From an uncultured Sphingobacteriaceae bacterium (GTDB lineage: Bacteria > Bacteroidota > Bacteroidia > Sphingobacteriales > Sphingobacteriaceae): a stretch of 64,000 nucleotides of DNA. Made by a program: the position numbers and the translations under genes. The stretch lies in the NCBI GenBank assembly GCA_946480915.1, contig CAMLLO010000003.1, forward strand, positions 1 to 64,000, written 5' to 3'. The first letter of the stretch is position 1, and the number at the start of each line of letters is the position of its first letter. The notes beneath the pieces were generated by a model. It did not search any database, had not been told where the DNA came from, and saw nothing but the letters and a program-made list of their open reading frames with translations. Positions 36,087-44,102 of this stretch are shown here, in pieces.

Positions 36087-37210
36087 GATAATATTACTAA
36101 ATCTGTTTCTGTAGCCGCTATTTTATGCAGCAGCTGATTAAAAATTGCAGTCCTTAGAATAACTTGAAATAAGTTCAAATGTGGCTTGCCAATGCAAATA
36201 GTAGTAATTTCTTTCTCAACCGCTACTTGCATAATCGTTTTGGTGATATCGTCGTTTTTAATTTTTATTACTTCGGCTCCAAGTTCCGTAGCAAGTTTAA
36301 AATTATTGATCAAATGACGTTGTTTATCTAACTTAATTCTGTCAAGACTTTCGCTACTACTTTGAACATATAATACAATCCATGGAGAACGATAATACGA
36401 TGCTAGTCTTGCGGTCTTTCGAATCACGACTTTTGCCGTTTCGGAATTAGACGAGATACAAGCAAGGAACCGCTCTGGACGAAGTTTTACCTGTTTTGGT
36501 ATCTCAATATCTATTTTTCTTTCTACCTGATGTGCTACTTCCTTTAGGGCCAGCTCACGTAATTGAAGAATTTTATCTGATTGGAAAAAGTTGTTTAACG
36601 CTTGCTGGACTTTACTTTTGTCGTAAATTTTACCCTCTTTAAGGCGGGTAACCAATTCATCGGCCGTTAAATCTATATTTACAATTTCGTCTGCCAGTTC
36701 TAGTATCTTATCGGGGATACGTTCGGTGATTGAAACCCGGGTAATTTTTTCTGCTTCTTCATTAATGCTCTCCAAGTGCTGAATGTTTACAGCTGATATC
36801 ACACTGATTCCAGCCTCTAGTATATCCCATACATCCTGCCAGCGTTTGCTATTTTTACTACCCTCTACATTGGTATGAGCTAGTTCGTCAATAATTACAA
36901 CTTCGGGATGGCGACTGAGTATGCTCTGAACATCCATCTCTTCCAGTTCTTTGCCTTTGTAAAATATTTTTCTTCTCGGGATTAAAGGAAGTCCTGACAA
37001 AAGGGAATGCGTTTCAGAACGGTTATGTGTTTCTATATAGCCAATCTGAATATCAATACCGTTACGCAGTAACGTATGCGCTTCCTGTAACATACGATAG
37101 GTTTTACCAACCCCAGCGATCATGCCGATGTATATTTTAAGTTTTCCGCGTCTGGATTTTTTTACCAGGCTCAAGAAATTCTTTACAGAATCGTTATTCG
37201 TTGCTTCCAT
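36083..37210 (-). CDS. kdpD: KdpD N-terminal sensor protein (KdpD domain plus Usp domain, no kinase)
   Basis: 375 aa matching only the cytoplasmic N-terminal half of KdpD. The KdpD domain begins KLKIYIGMIAGVGKTYRML with a Walker-A-like motif (K36-T37), followed by YIETHNRSET, VVIIDELAHTNVEGSKNSKR and NIQHLESINEEAEKITRV. A Usp domain follows (RFLACISSNSETAKVVIRK ... ITTICIGKPHLNLF). The transmembrane, HisKA and ATPase parts are absent here; a histidine kinase overlaps immediately downstream. Sensing of K+ or c-di-AMP is known for KdpD Usp domains; applying it here is inference. Confidence 0.93.
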   Translation of the reverse strand: MEATNNDSVKNFLSLVKKSRRGKLKIYIGMIAGVGKTYRMLQEAHTLLRNGIDIQIGYIETHNRSETHSLLSGLPLIPRRKIFYKGKELEEMDVQSILSRHPEVVIIDELAHTNVEGSKNSKRWQDVWDILEAGISVISAVNIQHLESINEEAEKITRVSITERIPDKILELADEIVNIDLTADELVTRLKEGKIYDKSKVQQALNNFFQSDKILQLRELALKEVAHQVERKIDIEIPKQVKLRPERFLACISSNSETAKVVIRKTARLASYYRSPWIVLYVQSSSESLDRIKLDKQRHLINNFKLATELGAEVIKIKNDDITKTIMQVAVEKEITTICIGKPHLNLFQVILRTAIFNQLLHKIAATETDLVILS

Positions 37211-37227
37211 TTTATAGAAGTATATTA

Positions 37228-37791
37228 TTATTTCATTTCGTCTAAAGCAAGATTAAGCTCTAAAACGTTCACAGACGAAGGTCCGAATAAGCCCATTAAT
37301 GGCTTCCTAGTATTTTTTTCAACAAGCTCCTTAATTTGTTGCGCATCTAAATTTCGATTAGCGGCAACACGTTTTACCTGAATGTCGGCAGCCTCCACAG
37401 AGATATTGGGATCTAACCCGCTGCCAGATGCTGTTACCATATCAGCTGGAATTTGATATTTGTGAAGATAGGGGTGATATTTTAACAAGGTATCTATCCT
37501 TTCACCAACTTCAGTTAAATAATCCGGATTTGATGGCCCCTTATTTGAACCTGCCGAACCAGCAGCATTATAGCCAATCGCAGAGGGTCTTCCCCAGAAA
37601 TATTGGGCGCTTGTAAACGATTGACCTATTAAAGCGTAACCCACAACTTTGCCATCTTTCATTATTTTTTCTCCCCCGCCCTTTCCTTTCGAAAATTTAC
37701 CTGCAAAAGCAACTGCCAGAGGATAAATTACACATAACAGCACCAGAAGTACCAGCGTAAGTCGTATAGATTGTAAAATGTATTTTTTCAT
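37228..37791 (-). CDS. kdpC: K+-transporting ATPase subunit C
   Basis: 187 aa with one N-terminal helix (ILQSIRLTLVLLVLLCVIYPLAVAFAG) and the KdpC periplasmic domain: VGYALIGQSFTSAQYFWGRPS, NAAGSAGSNKGPSNPDYL, VTASGSGLDPNISVEAADIQ. It assembles and stabilises the KdpFABC complex. It follows kdpB by 11 bp and precedes the KdpD-like gene by 17 bp. Confidence 0.97.
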   Translation of the reverse strand: MKKYILQSIRLTLVLLVLLCVIYPLAVAFAGKFSKGKGGGEKIMKDGKVVGYALIGQSFTSAQYFWGRPSAIGYNAAGSAGSNKGPSNPDYLTEVGERIDTLLKYHPYLHKYQIPADMVTASGSGLDPNISVEAADIQVKRVAANRNLDAQQIKELVEKNTRKPLMGLFGPSSVNVLELNLALDEMK

Positions 37792-37802
37792 GAATTCTAT
37801 AT

Positions 37803-39836
37803 TTAAACAAATAAGCCAACTGCCAAATCAATAACCTTGATTCCGATAAAGGGAGCTACTACGCCGCCAATACCATAAATGAACAAATTTCGTCTAAGCA
37901 AGGCTGTAGCACCTATGGGCTTGTAAGCCACCCCTTTTAAAGCAAGCGGAATTAGGATCGGAATTATGATAGCATTGAAAATTACTGCCGAAAGGATAGC
38001 ACTTTCCGGCGTGTGCAGCCCCATAATATTAAGGCTTTGCAACGCTGGGATTGAAGCGATGAACAAAGCAGGAACGATCGCAAAATATTTGGCCACGTCG
38101 TTTGCAATAGAGAATGTTGTGAGCGTGCCCCTGGTGATTAGTAACTGTTTTCCAATTTCAACTATTTCAATCAGTTTAGTAGGGTCATTATCCAAATCGA
38201 CCATGTTACCTGCTTCTTTCGCTGCCTGAGTTCCGCTGTTCATAGCTACACCTACATCTGCCTGCGCAAGTGCGGGGGCATCATTGGTGCCATCACCCAT
38301 CATGGCGACGAGTTTTCCAAGAGCCTGCTCACTTTTGATATAGTTCATTTTATCTTCTGGTGTTGCTTCTGCGATAAAATCGTCTACTCCGGCTTTTTCA
38401 GCAATATACTTTGCCGTTAATGGGTTATCTCCGGTAACCATTACCGTTTTAACCCCCATTTTACGGAGACGTTCAAAACGTTCGCTAATGCCAGGCTTAA
38501 TAATGTCCTGTAATTCGATTACTCCCAGAGCTCTTTCATTTTCTGATACCACCAGCGGTGTACCGCCGTTTCTGGCAATCGCTTTCGCCTGGTCTTCAAT
38601 ATCATCTGGAAAAATATTTCCAGCTTTTTGAACAATGTTTCGAATTGAATCTACAGCCCCTTTTCTGATTCGTATTCCATCGGGCATATTGATTCCGCTG
38701 GACCGGGTTTCGGCAGTAAATCTGATAAATTCTGAATTAGCATGGGCCACAAGTACTACGTTTGGATCTTGGGTCAAAGCCAATTCAATAATGGATTTCC
38801 CTTCAGGAGTTTCATCAGACAGCGAACTTAAAACGCATGCATTTGAAAAGCTTTGCATAACCACACCAACAGCAGGATAAAAATTAGTTGCTTTCCTGTT
38901 TCCAATTGTAATGGTTCCGGTTTTATCTAGTAATAGCACGTCAATATCTCCTGCTGTTTCTACCGCCTTACCCGATTTCGTAATTACATTGGCACGTAAT
39001 GCCCTGTCCATACCTGCAATGCCAATCGCCGAAAGCAAACCGCCAATGGTGGTTGGAATAAGACATACAAATAGCGAAATAAGTGCTGCTATGGTAATGG
39101 GCGTATTTGCATAGTCGGCAAAGGGCTTTAGCGTTATACACACTATTATAAATACGATGGTAAAGCTAGCTAGTAAAATAGTTAATGCAATTTCGTTTGG
39201 TGTTTTTTGACGTGAGGCGCCTTCTACCAAAGCAATCATTTTATCCAAAAAACTCTCGCCGGGCTCAGTAGTCACCATCACCTTAATTTGATCTGAAAGT
39301 ACTTTGGTTCCACCTGTTACAGATGATTTATCACCACCCGACTCGCGGATAACCGGAGCTGATTCTCCGGTTATGGCAGATTCATCGATCGTTGCGATTC
39401 CTACTACAATCTCACCATCTGCAGGTATAATATCTCCGGCTTCGCAGAAAAAAACATCCCCTTTTTTTAGTTGGCTTGATGAACGGGTTTCAATTGTGCC
39501 ATTAACCAATACAACCTTCGCTGGTGTATCTTCGCGGGTTTTTCTTAAACTGTCAGCCTGCGCTCTGCCTCTGGCTTCAGCTATTGCTTCGGCAAAGTTG
39601 GCAAAAAGTAATGTTAGCAGTAAAATAAGGAAGATGAAAAAGTTATATATGGGAGAGCCCTGGCCACTGTGATTAATAGAATAGAATGTAACATAAGCCA
39701 TAATGAGTGTCCCGATTTCTACCGTAAACATCACAGGGTTTTTAATCATCACCCTTGGATCCAGTTTAGTGAACGATTGTGACAGTGCGGTTTGCACCAG
39801 AGCTGGCTCAAATAATTTATTTGATTGAGGTTTCAT
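37803..39836 (-). CDS. kdpB: K+-transporting P-type ATPase subunit B
   Basis: 677 aa, a type IA P-type ATPase. The actuator loop TGES is in [12 protein letters not shown]. The phosphorylation motif is [12 protein letters not shown]. The nucleotide domain includes [12 protein letters not shown] and KGAVDSI, and the hinge is [18 protein letters not shown] with [20 protein letters not shown]. It energises potassium uptake through KdpA. It starts immediately after the kdpA stop codon, a tight operon. Confidence 0.98.
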   Translation of the reverse strand: MKPQSNKLFEPALVQTALSQSFTKLDPRVMIKNPVMFTVEIGTLIMAYVTFYSINHSGQGSPIYNFFIFLILLLTLLFANFAEAIAEARGRAQADSLRKTREDTPAKVVLVNGTIETRSSSQLKKGDVFFCEAGDIIPADGEIVVGIATIDESAITGESAPVIRESGGDKSSVTGGTKVLSDQIKVMVTTEPGESFLDKMIALVEGASRQKTPNEIALTILLASFTIVFIIVCITLKPFADYANTPITIAALISLFVCLIPTTIGGLLSAIGIAGMDRALRANVITKSGKAVETAGDIDVLLLDKTGTITIGNRKATNFYPAVGVVMQSFSNACVLSSLSDETPEGKSIIELALTQDPNVVLVAHANSEFIRFTAETRSSGINMPDGIRIRKGAVDSIRNIVQKAGNIFPDDIEDQAKAIARNGGTPLVVSENERALGVIELQDIIKPGISERFERLRKMGVKTVMVTGDNPLTAKYIAEKAGVDDFIAEATPEDKMNYIKSEQALGKLVAMMGDGTNDAPALAQADVGVAMNSGTQAAKEAGNMVDLDNDPTKLIEIVEIGKQLLITRGTLTTFSIANDVAKYFAIVPALFIASIPALQSLNIMGLHTPESAILSAVIFNAIIIPILIPLALKGVAYKPIGATALLRRNLFIYGIGGVVAPFIGIKVIDLAVGLFV

Positions 39837-41558
39837 TTACTTATTAATAAGGGTAAAGTATTCGGCTATCGGACCTAAAGCCAATGCCGGGAAATAAGAA
39901 AGAGCATTAAGTAGAGCTATCACGGCAAATGTCATGAGAGCGAAAGTCATGGTATCGGTTCTTAGAGTGCCCGCTGATTCCGGAATGAATTTTTTAGAAG
40001 CCAGCAGTCCGGCAATAGCCACAGGACCAATAATTGGAAGAAAGCGGCCAAGTATTAACACAAACCCTGTTAAAACATTCCAGAAAATATTGTTATCCCC
40101 CAGACCTTCAAAACCGGAACCATTATTTGCATTAGACGATGTGACTTCATAAAGCATTTCCGAAAAGCCGTGAAAACCAGGATTATTTAACCAATTAGCA
40201 GGCCTAATTGTCCATGTAGCATCTCCGTAATGCTTAAAAACAAAGCTTGCCAAGGCTGTACCCGCCAGTATTAAAAACGGACTAAGCAGGGTAACAATAG
40301 CAGCAATCTTCACTTCCCTTGCTTCAACCTTATGGCCCAGAAACTCTGGTGTACGGCCAACCATCAAACCTGAAATAAATACTGCGATTATGAGGTAAAT
40401 GAAGTAGTTTAAGATGCCCACCCCGCAGCCACCATAGAACGAGTTAATCATCATCCCCAATAATTGCCACAATCCGGTAAGGGGCATAGTACTATCGTGC
40501 ATACCATTGACAGAGCCGGTAGAAATTACGGTTGTAATGGTACTCCAGTAAGCAGTAGCCATCGGGCCAAAGCGCACCTCTTTGCCCTCCATCGCTCCGG
40601 TTGCCTGAGAGATTTGCATTTTACTGATAGCTGGATTACCCCTTAATTCGCTGCTGATAGTTGGAATAAGTAAAAGAAGAAATCCAATGGTCATTATTCC
40701 AAAAATCGTATAGGCAAGTTTCTTTCTGCGGATAAAGCATCCAAACGCGAGAACCATGGCAATGGGAATAATCATTTGCGAAATAGCCTCTACCATATCA
40801 GTAAGGTAATTCGGATTCTCAAACGGATGAGTTGAGTTGGCACCAAACCAGCCACCTCCGTTTGTCCCTAAGTGCTTTATGGCAATCATTGCGGCAGCCG
40901 GACCTCTCGATACGTTTATCGTATCGCCCTGCATCGATATGAATTGATCTTTCCCCTCATAGCTTGATGGTGTTCCATTAAAGGCCAGTATGATGGCTAT
41001 AACTAAGGACAAGGGGAGGAGCAGGCGGGTAATGGATTTGATAAAATATTCCCAGAAGTTACCTAATGTAGTAGTTGTTTTATCGCGAAAGGCTTTGAAG
41101 AATATAACTGCTGATGCGATTCCGGTAGCTGCACTAACGAAATGGAGAAACATTATTACAAAGTGCTGGGTAAGATAACTTACTCCAGATTCTCCCGAAT
41201 AATGCTGCAAATTACAGTTCGCCACGAAGCTAATAATTGTATTAAAGGAGAGATCGGGTGTCATTCCGGGATTGCCATCCGGGTTGAGCGGTAATTTATC
41301 CTGATAAAGAAGGACAAAGAAGCCATACACCAGCCAAACAGAGTTGATAGTAAGCATAGCTTTGAGCTGCTGCTTCCAATTCATTTGCTCTCTGGGGTTA
41401 ATTCCCGAAAGTTTATAGATGCTCCTTTCCACGGGATTTAGAAAGTCTGTCCAGGTCTTTTCTCCTGCAAATACCTTTGCAAGATATTTACTTAGAGGAA
41501 TAGCAATTAGCAGCGTAAGCAGATAGGTAGCAATAATTCCCAGTAATTCTGTGTTCAT
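39837..41558 (-). CDS. kdpA: K+-transporting ATPase subunit A (potassium channel-like)
   Basis: 573 aa, polytopic, with the four KdpA pore segments related to K+-channel filters: ISFVANCNLQHYSGESGVSY, KHLGTNGGGWFGANSTHPFE, and YEVTSSNANNGSGFEGLGDN among them. NPVERSIYKLSGI near the N-terminus is typical. It selects and translocates K+. It is preceded by two very small membrane ORFs, one matching KdpF. Confidence 0.98.
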   Translation of the reverse strand: MNTELLGIIATYLLTLLIAIPLSKYLAKVFAGEKTWTDFLNPVERSIYKLSGINPREQMNWKQQLKAMLTINSVWLVYGFFVLLYQDKLPLNPDGNPGMTPDLSFNTIISFVANCNLQHYSGESGVSYLTQHFVIMFLHFVSAATGIASAVIFFKAFRDKTTTTLGNFWEYFIKSITRLLLPLSLVIAIILAFNGTPSSYEGKDQFISMQGDTINVSRGPAAAMIAIKHLGTNGGGWFGANSTHPFENPNYLTDMVEAISQMIIPIAMVLAFGCFIRRKKLAYTIFGIMTIGFLLLLIPTISSELRGNPAISKMQISQATGAMEGKEVRFGPMATAYWSTITTVISTGSVNGMHDSTMPLTGLWQLLGMMINSFYGGCGVGILNYFIYLIIAVFISGLMVGRTPEFLGHKVEAREVKIAAIVTLLSPFLILAGTALASFVFKHYGDATWTIRPANWLNNPGFHGFSEMLYEVTSSNANNGSGFEGLGDNNIFWNVLTGFVLILGRFLPIIGPVAIAGLLASKKFIPESAGTLRTDTMTFALMTFAVIALLNALSYFPALALGPIAEYFTLINK

Positions 41559-41566
41559 AGCTTGAA

Positions 41567-41644
41567 TTAAAATTTTTCAGGTTTAAGCAGGACGTATATC
41601 ATGTACACGAAGACTGCAACTGCGATAATGAATAATGCGATCAT
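41567..41644 (-). CDS. kdpF: K+-transporting ATPase subunit F
   Basis: A 25-aa peptide, almost entirely one membrane helix (MIALFIIAVAVFVYMIYVLL), ending KPEKF. The size, the single helix, the LxPEKF tail and the place just upstream of kdpA all match KdpF, which stabilises KdpABC. It is below usual gene-calling length. Confidence 0.85.
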   Translation of the reverse strand: MIALFIIAVAVFVYMIYVLLKPEKF

Positions 41645-41647
41645 GAT

Positions 41648-41731
41648 TTAGATTTTTTCGAACCAGTCAATGGATTTAAAAAATAGCCACATACAAAGAA
41701 ACAGGGCGAGGGAGAGAAGTATTACCAGCAT
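41648..41731 (-). CDS. 27-aa membrane peptide upstream of kdpF
   Basis: An ORF of 27 codons: one helix (MLVILLSLALFLCMWLFF) and a short tail KSIDWFEKI. It ends four bases before the kdpF ATG, so the two are likely translationally linked. It is the first gene after the predicted sigma-54 promoter. It could be a second KdpF-like subunit or a leader peptide. Confidence 0.55.
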   Translation of the reverse strand: MLVILLSLALFLCMWLFFKSIDWFEKI

Positions 41732-41755
41732 ATCTTGATTGTTTTCACCAACAAG

Positions 41756-41770
41756 GCTACTTCAATGCCA
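41756..41770 (-). promoter_or_regulatory. Sigma-54 (-24/-12) promoter for the kdp operon
   Basis: The minus strand reads TGGCATTGAAGTAGC, against the consensus TGGCACG-N4-TTGC. The essential GG and GC lie at the right spacing. Transcription would begin about 12 bases downstream, leaving a leader of roughly a dozen bases before the 27-aa ORF. An NtrC-type activator is encoded next door. A 10-bp palindrome TAATCGATTA (41788-41797) just upstream could be part of an enhancer site. Confidence 0.7.
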
Positions 41771-41844
41771 GAATACTGTTATTTTCGTAATCGATTAATG
41801 TACAGTCGTTTATAATAACTGCACAAAACAATGAGGGCTAATAA

Positions 41845-41881
41845 ACAAAGAAACCCTTCCATTTTGGAAGGGTTTCTTTGT
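41845..41881. terminator. Strong terminator between the regulator and the kdp genes
   Basis: ACAAAGAAACCCTTCC and GGAAGGGTTTCTTTGT form a 16-bp stem around a 5-base loop, with A and T runs at the base. It separates the regulator gene from the kdp transcript on the same strand. Confidence 0.88.
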
Positions 41882-41905
41882 CAATATGGAGTGGTATAGC
41901 GGTGC

Positions 41906-43237
41906 TTATATCCTGAACTCTTCTATTTTACGATATAAGGTAGTGAGTCCAATTCCCATAAGTCGGGCTGCTTCAGTTTTGTTACCGCCAGTATATTTTA
42001 AGATACGCTGAATATGCAGTTTTTCTATTGCTGCCAATTCAAATGTATTTTCAGGTAGCGGCGAGCTTTCATCAAATTCAAACGGTAACACATTCAACGA
42101 CAAAGCCGGGGCATCCGAGAGGATTAGAGCTCTTTCGATCACATTCTTTAACTCCCTGATATTGCCTTTCCAAGTATGACTTTTAAGCTTGGACAAAAAA
42201 TATTCATCAACTGCAGGAACTGGTTTGTTTAGCTTCTGAGCAAATTGTTGAATATAATATTTGACTAATTGAGGTATATCTTCGGTGCGATTGTTCAAAG
42301 ATGGGAGTTGAATAATGAATACAGACAACCTGTAAAAAAGATCTTCCCTGAAATGTCCTGCCTTGATTTCTTCCTGTAAATTTCGGTTGGTTGCTGCGAT
42401 TATCCTTACATCCGTCCTGGTTGTTTTTGTATCCCCAACTTTGATAAATGCCCCGTCTTCAAGCACTCGCAATAATTTGGCTTGCAAATCGACACTCATT
42501 TCACCAATCTCATCGAGAAAGATCGTACCATGATCAGCCTCTTCAAACAATCCTTTTTTATCCTTCAAGGCACCAGTAAAAGCTCCCGCTTTATATCCGA
42601 ATAATTCACTTTCAAGAATATCTTTCCCAAAAGCACTGCAATTAACTGCGACAAAGCTTTGATCTTTCCGTTTGCTGCTTTGATGAATCGCCTGCGCAAA
42701 AATCTCTTTTCCTGTACCAGTTTCGCCCAGTAGCAAAACAGTAGTATCTGTGCGGGCAACTTTCTGAGCTAAATCTTTCGCGTGCAGTATGGCTTCAGAT
42801 TTCCCAATTATAACGTCAAATCCGTAGCGTTTTTCAAGCTTTTGTTCGAGCTGATGAACTTTCTGTTGAAGCAATGCCTTATCCATTGCCCTGGCAACTA
42901 AAGGAATAATTTTATCATTATCATCTCCTTTCGTGATATAATCGAATGCACCATTTTTTATCGCTTGTACGCCATCAGGAATATTACCGAATGCTGTGAG
43001 ATTTATTACTTCGGTTGCGGGGCTCAATTGGCGGATCTTTATCACCAATTCTACCCCGTTACAATCGGGTAGCTTTACATCACTAAGAACTACAGGGATA
43101 TCTTCTTTTTCTAAAAGCTTAAGTCCAGACTTTCCATCTTTCGCCTGATAAACTTTATAGCCCTCAAGCTCGAGAATTCTGGAAATTAGCGAGCGAAGAC
43201 GCTCTTCATCGTCTATAATTAGAATCTTTTTGATGAT
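41906..43237 (-). CDS. NtrC-family sigma-54-dependent response regulator
   Basis: The open frame codes about 443 aa: a REC domain (KKILIIDDEERLRSLI; phospho-Asp in VVLSDVKLPDCNG), a sigma-54 AAA+ domain with Walker A GETGTGKE, the GAFTGA loop (KAGAFTGALKDKK), Walker B-like TIFLDEIGEM, and a Fis-type HTH (NKTEAARLMGIGLTTLYRKI). The REC domain has no ATG, GTG or TTG before an in-frame TAA at 43244-43246. The first possible codons are ATC ATC at 43232-43237, so a rare start, a mutation or an error is implied; a GTG at 43048 would remove most of REC. It probably activates the sigma-54 promoter of kdp, replacing KdpE. Confidence 0.85.
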   Translation of the reverse strand: MIKKILIIDDEERLRSLISRILELEGYKVYQAKDGKSGLKLLEKEDIPVVLSDVKLPDCNGVELVIKIRQLSPATEVINLTAFGNIPDGVQAIKNGAFDYITKGDDNDKIIPLVARAMDKALLQQKVHQLEQKLEKRYGFDVIIGKSEAILHAKDLAQKVARTDTTVLLLGETGTGKEIFAQAIHQSSKRKDQSFVAVNCSAFGKDILESELFGYKAGAFTGALKDKKGLFEEADHGTIFLDEIGEMSVDLQAKLLRVLEDGAFIKVGDTKTTRTDVRIIAATNRNLQEEIKAGHFREDLFYRLSVFIIQLPSLNNRTEDIPQLVKYYIQQFAQKLNKPVPAVDEYFLSKLKSHTWKGNIRELKNVIERALILSDAPALSLNVLPFEFDESSPLPENTFELAAIEKLHIQRILKYTGGNKTEAARLMGIGLTTLYRKIEEFRI

Positions 43238-43430
43238 AAATTTTTAAACAAATAACGGGTAAAATAATGCCTCGAGCAAACTAAATATGCTGACGGGGGC
43301 TGAGAACACTTAATTGGAGTAATTTTGTTTATGGAAGAATGCCGACTGATTCCCATCCTACATTGCGGGCAGATTGTTGCTAACGATAAATTATAACTTC
43401 TAAAAAGAAAATTATGCTATTTACGGTTGT

Positions 43431-43463
43431 AAATTATATAAAACTCTCTCAAAATTATATAAA
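43431..43463 (+). promoter_or_regulatory. Two direct repeats upstream of the efflux operon
   Basis: AAATTATATAAA occurs at 43431-43442 and again at 43452-43463, exactly 21 bp (two helical turns) apart. It lies just before the predicted promoter of the metal-efflux operon, a typical place for tandem operator sites. The binding protein is unknown. Confidence 0.45.
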
Positions 43464-43484
43464 GTCATAAATAACAATTCTTTA

Positions 43485-43492
43485 TATATTTG
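43485..43492 (+). promoter_or_regulatory. Bacteroidota -7 promoter element (TAnnTTTG)
   Basis: TATATTTG matches the TAnnTTTG -7 box of Bacteroidota housekeeping promoters. The ATG of the first gene follows nine bases later, so the transcript would have almost no leader. No good TTG -33 element is evident. Confidence 0.4.
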
Positions 43493-43501
43493 CTTTTGTA
43501 A

Positions 43502-43942
43502 ATGAAATTATTCCGTACCTATATCGTACTTACGTTAGCCATGCTGATAACCTTGTCGGCAAGCGGGATAACAATTTCTTTGCATAAGTGCTGTGGTTCT
43601 ATAAAAGGATTTTCGCTTTTCGCTAGTGCTCACAAATGTGAGATGGCCGAGAAACCGGCTCCAAAAGACTGCCCCCAACATTCAAAAACATCGCTAAAGA
43701 AAACGTCCTGCTGTACAGATCAGAAAATAGTTTTAACTAAATCCACAGACAAAGCATTTCCTGCAACTACAAATAGCCAGGTAAAAGAAACGAAACAAAA
43801 CTTTGATGTTTTGTTTTTCCATACCTTAATTACCAACTGGTTTAGTTCATCCGATCAGCAAGAAGAAGAAATACGAAAGCCATCTCCCGGCTTGTTTATC
43901 ATAGAAGCATTAATTCTCTTGCTTCAGCAATTCAGATTATAG
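43502..43942 (+). CDS. HYC_CC_PP-family cysteine-rich protein
   Basis: A 146-aa exported or membrane-bound protein: N-terminal signal/anchor (TYIVLTLAMLITLSASGITI), then HKCCGSIKGF, a His/Cys stretch AHKCEMAEKPAPKDCPQH, KTSCCTDQK, and a PSPGLF near a C-terminal hydrophobic segment. These match the HYC, CC and PP signatures of a family that routinely precedes metal RND pumps in Bacteroidota. The many Cys and His suggest metal binding, probably Cu+ or Ag+; this is inference from context. Two hairpins separate it from cusA. Confidence 0.8.
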   Translation: MKLFRTYIVLTLAMLITLSASGITISLHKCCGSIKGFSLFASAHKCEMAEKPAPKDCPQHSKTSLKKTSCCTDQKIVLTKSTDKAFPATTNSQVKETKQNFDVLFFHTLITNWFSSSDQQEEEIRKPSPGLFIIEALILLLQQFRL

Positions 43943-43958
43943 GATTTTTATCAGCGAC

Positions 43959-44000
43959 ACCACCACATTTTGGTGGTCTCTAACCCATTTTGTCGGGTTA
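43959..44000 (+). promoter_or_regulatory. Two adjacent small hairpins before cusA
   Basis: ACCACC/GGTGGT (43959-43977, 7-base loop) and TAACCC/GGGTTA (43981-44000, 8-base loop) sit in tandem between the HYC protein gene and the pump gene. Without T-runs they look more like RNA-processing or attenuation structures than terminators. Confidence 0.4.
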
Positions 44001-44102
44001 ATGAACCGGTCAGCTTCGAGGTATTTGGCGTTTTACGTCAATTTTCTCTCGCATCAATCAGCCGACCTGAATTTTTTGACTGATAATAATTAACAAAATC
44101 TC

